NCBI GenBank assembly: GCA_963677785.2
Contig: CAXXDH010000003.1
Location: 620,001 to 684,000, forward strand
Direction of reading: 5' to 3'
DNA length: 64,000 nucleotides
Source of the DNA: G963665495 sp963677785
Lineage (GTDB): Bacteria; Desulfobacterota; Desulfovibrionia; Desulfovibrionales; Desulfovibrionaceae
This document shows positions 9,243 to 17,765 of the stretch, piece after piece. The position numbers were made by a program, and so were the translations under genes. Within the stretch, counting starts at the first letter, position 1; each line of letters begins with the position of its first letter. The notes below the pieces were generated by a model, which saw only the letters and a program-made list of their open reading frames with translations, did no database searches and was not told the DNA's origin.

Positions 9243-9722
9243 ATGGAAAAAATCACCGTCAGTATTTCGGACATGAAATTAGGCAACCGGCCGAGACATG
9301 TCCTGGTCACCCACTCGCTGGGGTCCTGCCTGGGAGTAACCGCGTACGACCCCAACACAAAAATCGGCGCCATGATCCATTGCCTGCTGCCGGACGGCAC
9401 CCTGAATCCGGGAAAATGCAAAGAAAACCCCTTCATGTTCGTCAACTACGGCGTTCCCGAAATGGTGCGCAGGCTGCTCGCCCGTAACGTCAAACGGGAA
9501 AACATCATCATGAAGGCCGCGGGTTGCGCGCACATGATGAATATTATGAACAAGTTCGACACGGGACAAAAAAACTGGAACATGCTGGAACACATTCTCA
9601 ACAAAAACAGATTCGAGCTCGCTTCCAGCGATATCGGCGGCACCATCCCCCGGACCATGCGGCTGTACATTGAAACAGGCGTTGTCGAGGTTTCCTCGCT
9701 ACGCAAAGTGTGGACCATATGA
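9243..9722 (+). CDS. cheD: Chemoreceptor glutamine deamidase CheD
   Basis: A 159-residue protein that deamidates specific glutamines of chemoreceptors and can partner CheC. The catalytic triad is visible with the family spacing: Thr23 and Cys29 in VTHSLGSCLG, and His46 in GAMIHCLLPD. The C-terminal GGTIPRTMRLYIETG segment is also typical. The stop overlaps the ATG of the following HDOD gene as ATGA, so the two are translationally coupled. Confidence 0.95.
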   Translation: MEKITVSISDMKLGNRPRHVLVTHSLGSCLGVTAYDPNTKIGAMIHCLLPDGTLNPGKCKENPFMFVNYGVPEMVRRLLARNVKRENIIMKAAGCAHMMNIMNKFDTGQKNWNMLEHILNKNRFELASSDIGGTIPRTMRLYIETGVVEVSSLRKVWTI

Positions 9723-10570
9723 ACGACAAGCGCGAAGAAATCCTGAAAAAAGCACGTACCATGCCGCAAATGCCCATGGCGGTGCAACAGGTCATGCGCC
9801 TGATGCAGAGCGATGACGCCAATGTGGGCGATCTCTCCAAAGCCATCGAATTCGACCCCGGACTTACGGTCAACATCCTGGGCATCGCCAATTCGTCCTA
9901 CTTCGGCGGCGTGCGGGAAATGAAAACCGTACGCGAGGCCGTTGTCCGCCTGGGGTCCAAAAAAATCTTTCAAATGGTCCTGGCCGTGGGCGTGGTTCCT
10001 TTTACCCAAAAGGCCAACAAAGGGTACGGACTTGCTCCCGAAGAACTTACCGACCATTCCATCTGCGTGGCCCTGGCCTCAGAATTGCTCGCCAGGCAGG
10101 CGGACCTGCCCCTGCCTCCGCATACCTTCACGTCCGGGCTGCTGGTGAATATCGGCAAAATCGTGCTGGGTGATTTCCTCGAAGTGGACGCCGATCCCAT
10201 CATCGAACTGGCTCAAAAAGAAGGCATCTCCTTTGAAAACGCGGAACAGCGTATCCTGGGCATCGACCACGTCGAACTGGGCGCTCAGCTTCTGGAACAT
10301 TGGCGACTGCCGCAGGAAGTTGTCCAGGTGGTCCGCTACCACCGCCACCCGGCCGACGCGCCGGTCAAGGACCCGGCCCTGGACCTGGTGCACCTCGGGG
10401 ACATGCTGGCCAAAATGATCGGCATAGGCATCGGCGTGGACGGGCTGCACTATACGGTGGACAACGGCGCCCTCGAACGGCTCGACATAAAACCCGAAAT
10501 GATCGAGATGACCATGCCCTCAGTCATTGAGCACATGCAGGAAGTCAAGGAAGCCCTAAGCGCTGCCTGA
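9719..10570 (+). CDS. HDOD-domain protein coupled to cheR-cheD
   Basis: A 283-residue single-domain HDOD protein. Diagnostic segments are MPQMPMAVQQVMRLM, FDPGLTVNILGIANSSYFG and AVVRLGSKKIFQMVL. The position that reads HDIG in related proteins is VNIG here (GLLVNIGKIVLGD), so the metal-binding HD pair is lost and it cannot be a hydrolase. ATG 9719 overlaps the cheD stop; GTG 9710 is an alternative. HDOD proteins next to chemotaxis genes usually act as regulators of motility output; the role here is inferred from position only. Confidence 0.9.
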   Translation: MNDKREEILKKARTMPQMPMAVQQVMRLMQSDDANVGDLSKAIEFDPGLTVNILGIANSSYFGGVREMKTVREAVVRLGSKKIFQMVLAVGVVPFTQKANKGYGLAPEELTDHSICVALASELLARQADLPLPPHTFTSGLLVNIGKIVLGDFLEVDADPIIELAQKEGISFENAEQRILGIDHVELGAQLLEHWRLPQEVVQVVRYHRHPADAPVKDPALDLVHLGDMLAKMIGIGIGVDGLHYTVDNGALERLDIKPEMIEMTMPSVIEHMQEVKEALSAA

Positions 10571-10642
10571 GTGTCCGGCTCCGGCAGCGAGACATGCGGT
10601 TGTTGTCGACTGGTTTTTCCAGAGATCCCCAGAGAGTTTTCT

Positions 10643-10680
10643 GCGCAATCCCAACGCCGCCCCTGCGGCGTAGATTGCGC
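10643..10680. terminator. Long GC-rich hairpin between convergent genes
   Basis: A two-tier inverted repeat: GCGCAATC pairs with GATTGCGC, and the inner CGCCGC pairs with GCGGCG around a CCCT loop. It sits between the HDOD gene and the convergent DUF445 gene and touches the DUF445 stop codon. There is no T-run on either side, so it may be a two-way termination or mRNA-stabilising hairpin. Confidence 0.6.
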
Positions 10681-11294
10681 TACAGGTAAAACAGCACGGA
10701 CTGCAGTACGCCGATCAGAAATCCGAGAACCGCGCCGACCACTTCTATAAATTTGAATTCCTTGCTCATGATGGAAAACAGGATGTGCTCCAGACGGTCC
10801 ATGGAGAAGTCTTCGACCTTTTGCTGTACAATGGCGCTGAAATCCAGCTGTTCTTCGATCTGCTGCGAGGTGATTTCTATGACCCGGGGAATCAGAGACG
10901 CAATCTCGTCGGTCAGCATTGTTTTCACCCGCTCGCCCATGGAGCCGCCGAGCAGCATTCCGGCCATGGGATGAATGGCGCTCAATTTGCTTGCCAGCAG
11001 TTCTTCCACGTACTCCGAGGCCATCTCCTTGAAACTGCGCAGGAACCTGGGGTCCTCGATGACCCGCTTGACATCCTCATGCGACAGCAGTTCGCCCTCG
11101 ACCAGTTGACCAAGATTTCTGGCCAGCGCTTTCTGGCGCTTGGGAAAGATGCCCTGGATCTCCAAAAACCAGACTTTGATGGGGTGGTGCGGACGGAATA
11201 GCATTTTTACGGCCAGATAGTTGGTCACCCAGCCTATCAACGCGCAAATAAACGGCGCGGCAAGCAATTTGATCTCGATTGGAATCATATCCAT
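10680..11294 (-). CDS. DUF445 family membrane protein
   Basis: A 204-residue protein with a hydrophobic N-terminal segment including GWVTNYLAVKMLFRP (the DUF445/YheB signature), a long helical middle (GIFPKRQKALARNLG and later) and a C-terminal membrane segment (VGAVLGFLIGVLQSVLFYL). It fits an inner-membrane protein with both ends anchored; the biochemical function of the family is unknown. ATG 11294 has AAGGA about 9 nt upstream and begins the family homology. The frame continues to 11486, but that part is not protein-like. Confidence 0.82.
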   Translation of the reverse strand: MDMIPIEIKLLAAPFICALIGWVTNYLAVKMLFRPHHPIKVWFLEIQGIFPKRQKALARNLGQLVEGELLSHEDVKRVIEDPRFLRSFKEMASEYVEELLASKLSAIHPMAGMLLGGSMGERVKTMLTDEIASLIPRVIEITSQQIEEQLDFSAIVQQKVEDFSMDRLEHILFSIMSKEFKFIEVVGAVLGFLIGVLQSVLFYL

Positions 11295-11627
11295 ACGACG
11301 CTTCCTTTGAGCCAGCCTCTTTTGACGGGGTATGGCAGAGATTGTGATTTCAGAAAAAAACAGAGCGCGGGCAGTGCCGCTGCAGGGATTTCCTAACGCA
11401 AGACGCTTGGTACTGCAACAGATACCAGGCCATGATGTCCCGGCCGCATATGCGCCTGCTGCTTTCGCAATGGCAAATACGCACAATTTGTATACAAACT
11501 TGTAGCGAAAAACAAATTTGTCGTCTTTTTTGCCCGCTGCAACTCCCTGTAAAAAGCTTAGCTCCTGAAAAGACAGATACTTTTACTTTGGATCGGAACT
11601 TGCTTTAGCCCAAACAAGGGAGATCAC
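11295..11627. other. Divergent intergenic region (DUF445 / repeat protein)
   Basis: About 333 bp holding the promoters of two divergent genes. It is AT-rich around 11500-11600. No clear operator, promoter hexamer pair or RNA structure was identified. Confidence 0.4.
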
Positions 11628-12578
11628 ATGAACACTATCGATACCTTATACGGTCCGCTGCAGATTTCCGGGACTGTTGATTATTACGACAATGGCGCCC
11701 TCAAATCCTGTTCCGCCGTGAGCAAAACCGTCTTTGCCACGTCCGCCGGAGAGTGCATTCCGCAATACACAACGGACGACGTCCGCAAAAAAACCGTTCA
11801 GGCCCTCACTTTTCACAAAAACGGCGTCGTAAAAAGCCTGCCCCTAGAAACGTCCACTCTCGTTTCCACCCCTGCCGGCATGCTTACGGCCGAACTGGTG
11901 ACTTTTTATCCCAATGGTACGCTGCATCGTGTATTTCCCTTGAATGGCAAACTCTCCGGCTATTGGACGCAGGAAGATGAAACCGAACTGGCCGAACCGC
12001 TCAACATCCAAACTCCGGCCGGCACCCTGACAGCCAAATGCATTTCCATTTGTTTCGACACGGCGGGCGCGTTGAAGAGTCTGACCCTGTGGCCCGGCGA
12101 AAGCGTTTCCTTGCCCACCCCGGCGGGCACTCTGCAAGTGCATATCGGCGTCAGTTTCAGACCGGACGGCAGCATCAGCTCCGTGGAACCCGCGGCGCCC
12201 CAGCGTGTGGCGACGCCTGTCGGCGAAATCCAGGCCTTTCATCCGGATGCCGTGGGCGTCAACGGTGATGCCAATTCACTGGAATTCACCCCTGAAGGAA
12301 CTGTCTGCCATGTGGTTACCACCCTGACCAGACTGATTGCCGCGGACGCGTCCGGCAACTCCCGGAGTTTTGCTCCGGAACTGCGGGAAAGCCTCTGCGG
12401 CAATGGCGACAAGGAAGTGGTGCCCATGGAAATCGGATTTGCCGAAGACTTTCTGACAATACGGACCAGCCTGGACTCCCCGGTCGAACAGCTGCCACTG
12501 GCCGAATACACCATCCACGCCGAACCGCATACGGCGCTTGTGGAGCAGGCCTTTATGCGGCCGAGCTGTTCAATGTAG
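11628..12578 (+). CDS. Beta-hairpin repeat protein of unknown function
   Basis: A 316-residue protein not recognised as a characterised family. Two short motifs alternate along its length. One is F-x-x-x-G-x-L/V-x-S (YYDNGALKS, FHKNGVVKS, FYPNGTLHR, FDTAGALKS, FRPDGSISS, FTPEGTVCH), resembling MORN-variant hairpins. The other is TPAG-x-L/I-x-A/V (TPAGMLTAE, TPAGTLTAK, TPAGTLQVH, TPVGEIQAF). The second marks an edge where a comparable domain seems to restart about every 45 residues. There is no signal peptide and no transmembrane helix, so it is probably cytoplasmic. It stands alone, with a divergent neighbour upstream and IS debris downstream. Confidence 0.75.
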   Translation: MNTIDTLYGPLQISGTVDYYDNGALKSCSAVSKTVFATSAGECIPQYTTDDVRKKTVQALTFHKNGVVKSLPLETSTLVSTPAGMLTAELVTFYPNGTLHRVFPLNGKLSGYWTQEDETELAEPLNIQTPAGTLTAKCISICFDTAGALKSLTLWPGESVSLPTPAGTLQVHIGVSFRPDGSISSVEPAAPQRVATPVGEIQAFHPDAVGVNGDANSLEFTPEGTVCHVVTTLTRLIAADASGNSRSFAPELRESLCGNGDKEVVPMEIGFAEDFLTIRTSLDSPVEQLPLAEYTIHAEPHTALVEQAFMRPSCSM

Positions 12579-13027
12579 CAATTTTTTTTGAAAAAATCCG
12601 CTATCGCCGCTTGACCCCGCCTGCGGCGTGGTCGTTCTTATAACCGAGACCAACGAACTGTTAAATACTTCGTGCTCCCTGCAATATTTCCGCAATCTTC
12701 AGCTGGCGACGGCCACTCGGGCCATATCCTCCCGCGTCGAGAAGTAACAACCAACGTACGCAGCGCACCGTACGCGCAGTCTTTTTTGCTTTAAATGAAT
12801 TCCCCCACAACTCTGCTCGCCCTTCCGGACTCAGTGTCACGTTGTAGCGCGGCGCCATTTTTCCTTTTTCATTGTGGAGGAGAGCATAGCCTGTTTCGCA
12901 CAAATGCTGAGATTCAAATTTGACATTGTACCAGAGCTTGCCATGAGATATCATTTTGAGACATTGGCAGCGGACGAACACGAAGCATCCTTTGCGCATC
13001 ATTAGCAACAGCCCCCTAGACAATACA
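12579..13027. other. Intergenic region with IS debris
   Basis: About 450 bp. It begins with a T-run/A-run pair right after the repeat-protein gene (possible weak terminator), contains a GC-rich inverted repeat near 12610-12635, and is dominated by a decayed IS630-like fragment on the minus strand (12661-12858). The last 150 bp should hold the promoter of the following glycosyltransferase gene. Confidence 0.5.
12661..12858 (-). pseudogene. IS630-type transposase N-terminal fragment (decayed)
   Basis: The translated minus strand gives about 65 residues beginning MAPRYNVTLSPEGRAEL, with a second helix KKTARTVRCVRWLLLLDAGG and QLKIAEIL, which match the start and first helix-turn-helix of IS630/Tc1-type transposases. 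It stops after that domain. Beyond the stop, another frame reads QFVGLGY before the next stop, consistent with frameshifted decay. The catalytic DDE part is absent and no terminal repeats were found. Confidence 0.55.
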
Positions 13028-14659
13028 ATGGCTCAAAAAAACATTCTGCTTCCCCTTTGTCTCCTGTTACTCGTGGTATTGGCCTTCGGCAATGTCATCA
13101 ATAACGGATACGTGTTGTATGACGATCATTTGTACGTCTTTAAGAACATGCACGTACGCAATGGATTATCACTCAAGAATGTGCTTTGGGCCTTCTCCTC
13201 CGTAAAGGAAGGCAACTGGCACCCCCTGACCTGGCTTTCGCACATGGCGGTGGTGGAGTTCGGAGGACTGGCCCCGGCTTGGCATCATCTTTTGAATCTG
13301 TTGCTGCACGCGGCTAATGTTGTGCTGCTTTTCGGTCTGCTTTGTTCCATGACTGGCGCGCCTCTGCGCAGCTTTGCCGTGGCCGCTTTTTGGGCCGTGC
13401 ACCCTCTGCATGTGGAATCCGTGGCCTGGATCGCGGAGCGCAAGGATGTCCTGAGCATGTTCTTCGGCCTGCTCGCGCTGCAGGCCTACGTGTTTTACGT
13501 AAAAAAAGCCGGCAAAGGCTGGTATCTCGCCGCGCTGGCTTTGCTGTTGTTGGGCTTGATGTGCAAGCCTCTGTTGGTGTCCCTGCCCATGCTCATGCTG
13601 TTGTTGGATTGCTGGCCCCTTGATCGGATGCATATATCAACGCCGAGCCGCTTTTTTAGGGAAAACAAAGGCCTCATTCTGGAAAAAATCCCTTTTTTCC
13701 TGGTGGTTTTCGCCGCTAGTCTGCTAACCATGCTGGCCCAACGCGAGGCAAACGCCATCTTGAGCATGGAGTCCTTTGTCCGGGGCAAGTACCTGGCCAA
13801 CGCGTTAGTGTCCTACATTGCCTATCTTTGGAAACTTGTGGTCCCCCTGGACCTCGCGCCCCTTTATCCGCTCAGACAAAACATTCCGTTGTGGAAATCG
13901 CTCGGCGCTTTGATTCTGCTCACCGGCATAAGTGGAAGTCTGCTCTTTTTCACACGCCGAGCCAAATATCTTGCCGTAGGGTGGTTCTGGTATCTCGTGG
14001 CCATGCTGCCCATGATTGGCATCGTGCAGGTGGGCGTACAGTCGATGGCAGACCGTTATACCTATCTTCCTTTTGTAGGGCTCTACATGGCTCTGGTCTG
14101 GGGGGTGGGCGATCTGTTGCAAAAAAACACCGCTATTCCCCGGCGCAATGTTGTGGCGATGCTTCTGCTCATCATGCCCCTTTTTTGTTTGACGCTACTT
14201 ACGCGCCACCAGGTAGCACTTTGGCAAAACACCTTTACCCTGTTCCGGCACACTGCGAAGGTGGTGGAGGACAATTATAGGGCGCGAATGATCCTGGCCT
14301 ATGCATACACCGAGGCCGGGGAGTTGGAAAAGGCAGTGGAGCAGCTATCCCTCGCGCTCAAGAACCGCCCGAACGACCCCGTTATCCATTTCAACCTCAT
14401 CAAAGGATATATAAATCTGGACAAGTATACTGAAGCGAGCTCGGCCATGACCTTCGCCCTGAAAAAATGTCCCGAAAACTCCAACCTCAGGAACTTAAAT
14501 GGGTTTCTTCTGTACAAGTCAGGGCGATTGCAGGAGGCGCAGAAGGAATTCTCCAAGGCCGTGGAACTAAACCCCAAAAACACGGAAGCGCGGCGTAATC
14601 TGGCCAACGTGACCCGACATTTGCAAAAGGAGGAAAACGCCACGTTGACCGTTCCCTAA
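13028..14659 (+). CDS. Multi-spanning GT-C glycosyltransferase-like protein with C-terminal TPRs (TMTC type)
   Basis: A 543-residue membrane protein. An acidic pair in the first exposed loop (YVLYDDHLYV) follows the first helix. NWHPLTWLSHM and FWAVHPLHVESVAWIAERKD are the signature segments of the TMTC/PMT-like C-class glycosyltransferases that use lipid-linked sugars. Eight or more further helices run to about residue 400, and residues 415-535 form at least three TPR units (NLIKGYINLDKYTEA, FLLYKSGRLQEAQKEFSKAVELNPKNTEA). It may mannosylate or otherwise glycosylate exported proteins or polymers; donor and acceptor are unknown. ATG 13028 is chosen because the upstream extension of the frame is not hydrophobic or conserved in appearance. 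Confidence 0.8.
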   Translation: MAQKNILLPLCLLLLVVLAFGNVINNGYVLYDDHLYVFKNMHVRNGLSLKNVLWAFSSVKEGNWHPLTWLSHMAVVEFGGLAPAWHHLLNLLLHAANVVLLFGLLCSMTGAPLRSFAVAAFWAVHPLHVESVAWIAERKDVLSMFFGLLALQAYVFYVKKAGKGWYLAALALLLLGLMCKPLLVSLPMLMLLLDCWPLDRMHISTPSRFFRENKGLILEKIPFFLVVFAASLLTMLAQREANAILSMESFVRGKYLANALVSYIAYLWKLVVPLDLAPLYPLRQNIPLWKSLGALILLTGISGSLLFFTRRAKYLAVGWFWYLVAMLPMIGIVQVGVQSMADRYTYLPFVGLYMALVWGVGDLLQKNTAIPRRNVVAMLLLIMPLFCLTLLTRHQVALWQNTFTLFRHTAKVVEDNYRARMILAYAYTEAGELEKAVEQLSLALKNRPNDPVIHFNLIKGYINLDKYTEASSAMTFALKKCPENSNLRNLNGFLLYKSGRLQEAQKEFSKAVELNPKNTEARRNLANVTRHLQKEENATLTVP

Positions 14660-14806
14660 GATGTGGAGCAATGTAACACGGATGATTTCCCCCAAGGCTT
14701 CAGCTGCCTGGGCGGCGCTCCATTCGGGCGCATTTTCTTCTTCAGCCCTGCCTGTTGAAATCCTTGCTCAAACTCGCGACAAAAACAATTTAGAAACAGC
14801 CCCTGG

Positions 14807-15439
14807 CTACTGGCACCAGTCTTCGTATTCGTCCCACTGCATATTGAAGCATTCGCCAAAATCCGAGGCGATCTGATCGAATCCGCCGTCACGGCCCGCA
14901 TCATAGACCGTGGAGCCGCTGCACAATTCGAGAAATTCCCGCCCGTAGTGCAGATACAGCATCTTGCCCAGCAGGGATTCAAACGACTTTCCCCTCTGGC
15001 CGTTGCTGCTCGTCACAGTGCTCAGCACGGAAATATTCGTATAGTAATGCAACGACAACAGGTAGGCTTCCTCGCGAAAGTACTGGCGCCAGCGCTGCTC
15101 CAGCTCCATCTGGTAGATGTCGCTCAGAAACACGGCGCCAGAACCGCTGCTTTTGAGACAATATTTGTAGCGGTAGTAGGCGGCGATGATCTCATACGGC
15201 CTGCGCAACAGGGATTTGTCGAATTCGGTCACGGACTCCAGACGACGCAGAAAACGCGTCCCGCATCCCCATTGCCGCGCCGTGGTGCTGTAAATAGACC
15301 TGCACGTACGAAACAGGCGGCCCACGTGCAGCTCGTAGGCCTTGTCCTGTACTTCAATCAGGGCTTCGTTGCTGTCCCCCTCGAAACAACCTCCGGCAAT
15401 CATGGCTAGCTCCCCAAGCATCATGACGCTTCGCGTCAT
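14807..15439 (-). CDS. Hypothetical protein
   Basis: A 210-residue acidic, aromatic-rich protein not matched to any family by eye. It is rich in Tyr and Cys (IIAAYYRYKYC, LSLHYYTNIS) and has no signal peptide or membrane helix. The proposed ATG lies in a perfect palindrome (ATGACGC, TTC, GCGTCAT at 15423-15439), so a start at an internal ATG just inside is also possible. AAGGAG is about 16 nt upstream of the first ATG, rather far. Codon usage and composition resemble neighbouring genes, which supports a real gene. It is convergent with the glycosyltransferase gene. Confidence 0.6.
   Translation of the reverse strand: MTRSVMMLGELAMIAGGCFEGDSNEALIEVQDKAYELHVGRLFRTCRSIYSTTARQWGCGTRFLRRLESVTEFDKSLLRRPYEIIAAYYRYKYCLKSSGSGAVFLSDIYQMELEQRWRQYFREEAYLLSLHYYTNISVLSTVTSSNGQRGKSFESLLGKMLYLHYGREFLELCSGSTVYDAGRDGGFDQIASDFGECFNMQWDEYEDWCQ
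15423..15439. repeat. Perfect palindrome over a start codon
   Basis: ATGACGC, spacer TTC, then GCGTCAT. The minus-strand start codon candidate of the hypothetical gene is its outer end. It could form an mRNA hairpin limiting translation initiation, or could be a small operator; neither is shown. Confidence 0.5.
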
Positions 15440-15729
15440 CTTGTTCCGCTTTTTTCTCCTTGCCCGGCGCAGCGGGTTTTTCCATATCCATCGGCGCGTA
15501 CCGCCGGCAGCAGTACAACGTTATCCGCATTTTTCCAACTGCGGCTTATGCGCCCAATAGCATAAATCACGACAAGCGCAATAGGGGGTCGAGGGTATCC
15601 AAAACAAAAAACAAAAAAAAGCAACAACTCTTTTTGGGCGAAATAAGCGCCCTACCGCCAGCACGGGCAGTGGTGCGCCTGAATACCAAGCCAAGCTGCT
15701 TCATTACGTTTCTCAAGACGCAGGTCCCG

Positions 15730-17106
15730 TCAGAGGACCACCAGTATCTGCAGGTCGCAGACATTCGTATTGGTCGGCCCGGTCTTCAACAGCCCTCCCA
15801 GGGAGTCGAAAAAGGCGTAGGAATCATTGTTCTCAAGATAGCGCGCAATGCTCAATCCCTGCGTTCTGCTCTGTTCCAGAAGAGACGTATCGGCAAAAGC
15901 GCCGGCGGCATCCGTAGGGCCGTCGTTGCCGTCCGTGGAGGCGGCCAGAAAAAAAACGCGTTCCCTGTCCTGCTTCCAGCGGCTCATCTCATCCAGAAAG
16001 GCCAGGGCCATTTCCTGATTGCGCCCGCCCTTGCCCTGTCCCTGCAGGGTGACCACGGTCTCGCCGCCGACAATGATGCAGGCGGGCTTGGAAACAAAAA
16101 CGTCGCTGACGGCCACATCCCTGGCCACATCCGCCAGAACTTTTGCTGCATCACGGGCTTCGCCGGACAACTGCGCAGTCAAAATCCGCACCTCGTAGCC
16201 CAACTCGCGGGCTTTTTCCCCGGCCGCGACCAATGCTTGGCGATTGGTGCCTATCAGCACATTTTCCGCCTGCTCCAGGGCCGCGTCTCCCTGCTTGAGG
16301 GTTTCCTGCACGTTTCCGGCAAGTCCGGCCTCCAGCACGCGCAGCACGCTTTGCGGGAAATCATCACGAATCCTGCGGCGGTCGATAATTTCCAAAGCAT
16401 CCTGAAACGTGGAGGTGTCATAGCTGGTCATGCCCGAGGCTATGGACCCCAAATCGTCGCCGATCACATCGGAAAGAATGAAATTCAGACTGCGCGCCGG
16501 ATAAAGCATACGTACCAGCCGTCCGCCTTTGATGCCGGAAATATGTTTACGAATGCAGTTGATCTCCTGGATGCTGGCTCCCGAGCGCAGCAGAGCCCCG
16601 GTCGCCGCCTGTTTGTCCGCCAGGGTGATGTCCGGCAGTCCTCCGGAAAGGTGCGCGTCCATGGGATAGGACAATATCGCGGATCCGCCCCCGGAGATGC
16701 AGTTGATGACCAGCGTCCGTTCATCAGCGCCCTCGGCCAGCGTGGCGATGCGTTTGGCGGCGCGTACGCCGTTGTCGTCCGGCACGGGGTGGGCGGATTC
16801 CATTATTTCTACCCGGTGCAAAGTTTCCGTATGCCCGTACTTGACGCAGATGAGCCCGCCGGCGATCCGGTCCTGCAGCAGGTCCTCAAAAGCTAGGGCC
16901 ATACGGCCCGACGCTTTGCCCGCGCCAATCAAAAGGATGCGCTCATACTCGTTGAGGTCGACTTCCCGCTTGCACCCCGGCAGATCGATACGCATATGCC
17001 CATTGGAGATATGAACGTTGCTGGTGATCATGGTGTAGGGGTTGACCCGTTCGAGCCCTACGCGAAAAATGGCTTCCAGATCCTTTTGCTGAGCAGTGCT
17101 CGCCAT
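15730..17106 (-). CDS. Glycerate 2-kinase (DUF4147/MOFRL family)
   Basis: A 458-residue enzyme of the family that phosphorylates D-glycerate to 2-phosphoglycerate; members have also been annotated as hydroxypyruvate reductase (TtuD). The N-terminal DUF4147 domain (IGAGKASGRMA, ISGGGSAILSYP, RKHISGIKGGRL, SDVIGDDLGSIASGM) is followed by the C-terminal MOFRL domain (GGRNQEMALAFL and AASTDGNDGPTDAAG). Length matches the family. The start overlaps the stop of the upstream TPR gene as TGATG, so it is translationally coupled to it. It would feed glycerate into lower glycolysis in the cytoplasm. Confidence 0.93.
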   Translation of the reverse strand: MASTAQQKDLEAIFRVGLERVNPYTMITSNVHISNGHMRIDLPGCKREVDLNEYERILLIGAGKASGRMALAFEDLLQDRIAGGLICVKYGHTETLHRVEIMESAHPVPDDNGVRAAKRIATLAEGADERTLVINCISGGGSAILSYPMDAHLSGGLPDITLADKQAATGALLRSGASIQEINCIRKHISGIKGGRLVRMLYPARSLNFILSDVIGDDLGSIASGMTSYDTSTFQDALEIIDRRRIRDDFPQSVLRVLEAGLAGNVQETLKQGDAALEQAENVLIGTNRQALVAAGEKARELGYEVRILTAQLSGEARDAAKVLADVARDVAVSDVFVSKPACIIVGGETVVTLQGQGKGGRNQEMALAFLDEMSRWKQDRERVFFLAASTDGNDGPTDAAGAFADTSLLEQSRTQGLSIARYLENNDSYAFFDSLGGLLKTGPTNTNVCDLQILVVL

Positions 17107-17765
17107 CAGTTCCCCTCCTTGATTTTTTTGTTCACGGCAACCAGCTTTTTCTGCAGGAACCGGCAGTCTATCATGTTGTCGGCCTGTTTGAAGTAATCCA
17201 CGGCGCCTGCATAATCCTTACGGGCCAGGCGCAGATCCCCCAGCCGTTCATAAGCGAGATAGCAGGTTTCATCCAGCTCCAGCGCTTTATTGTACGCGGC
17301 TTCGGATTCCTGAAAACGTTTTTCCACCTTTTTGCTTTCGCCCTCTTCCAGCAACGAAAAGGCCGTGAGAGCGGCGGCGTAACGTTCGTCGTCGCTGCAG
17401 ATGGCGGCGCGGATCTTGTGCAGTTTCTGGAGCTTGACAGGCAGCTGGTTCTCCATGCCCAGGGTTTTTTCATACAGCATTTTGGCCAGTTCCATGCTTC
17501 CCTTGCGGTAAGCGGCTTCTGCCATGCCGCTGTAAAGCAGGTACGTGCCCCCGTAGAGGCGTTCCTCTTCATTGAAGGCCGCCAGTGCCTCGTCATATTT
17601 TTTGGCGGATAGCAGAGCCAGCCCAAGGTCGTAACGGACTCCCTGGCACTCCGGATCCAGATTAAGCAGTTTGGTAAAATGTTTTGCAGCTTTCAGGAAC
17701 TTTGATTTGGCCAGGGCGTCAAACGCCATACGCTTAGCCAGATTACAACGTAATTCCTTGAACAT
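17106..17765 (-). CDS. TPR-repeat protein coupled to glycerate kinase
   Basis: A 219-residue, all-helical protein with about four tetratricopeptide repeats (AAKHFTKLLNLDPECQGVR, DEALAAFNEEERLYGG, then QESEAAYNKALELDETCY and AYERLGDLRLARKDYAGAV). TPRs bind protein partners; none is identifiable. No signal peptide is present, so it is probably cytoplasmic. ATG 17765 has an excellent GGAGG about 6 nt upstream; the open frame beyond it is not protein-like. The overlap with the glycerate kinase start implies co-expression, though a functional link is unproven. Confidence 0.85.
   Translation of the reverse strand: MFKELRCNLAKRMAFDALAKSKFLKAAKHFTKLLNLDPECQGVRYDLGLALLSAKKYDEALAAFNEEERLYGGTYLLYSGMAEAAYRKGSMELAKMLYEKTLGMENQLPVKLQKLHKIRAAICSDDERYAAALTAFSLLEEGESKKVEKRFQESEAAYNKALELDETCYLAYERLGDLRLARKDYAGAVDYFKQADNMIDCRFLQKKLVAVNKKIKEGN

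Noticed and set aside
15460..16896. Plus-strand open frame opposite glycerate kinase
   Set aside because: Antisense to a clearly recognised enzyme and without any protein-like features; explained by codon bias of the kinase gene.
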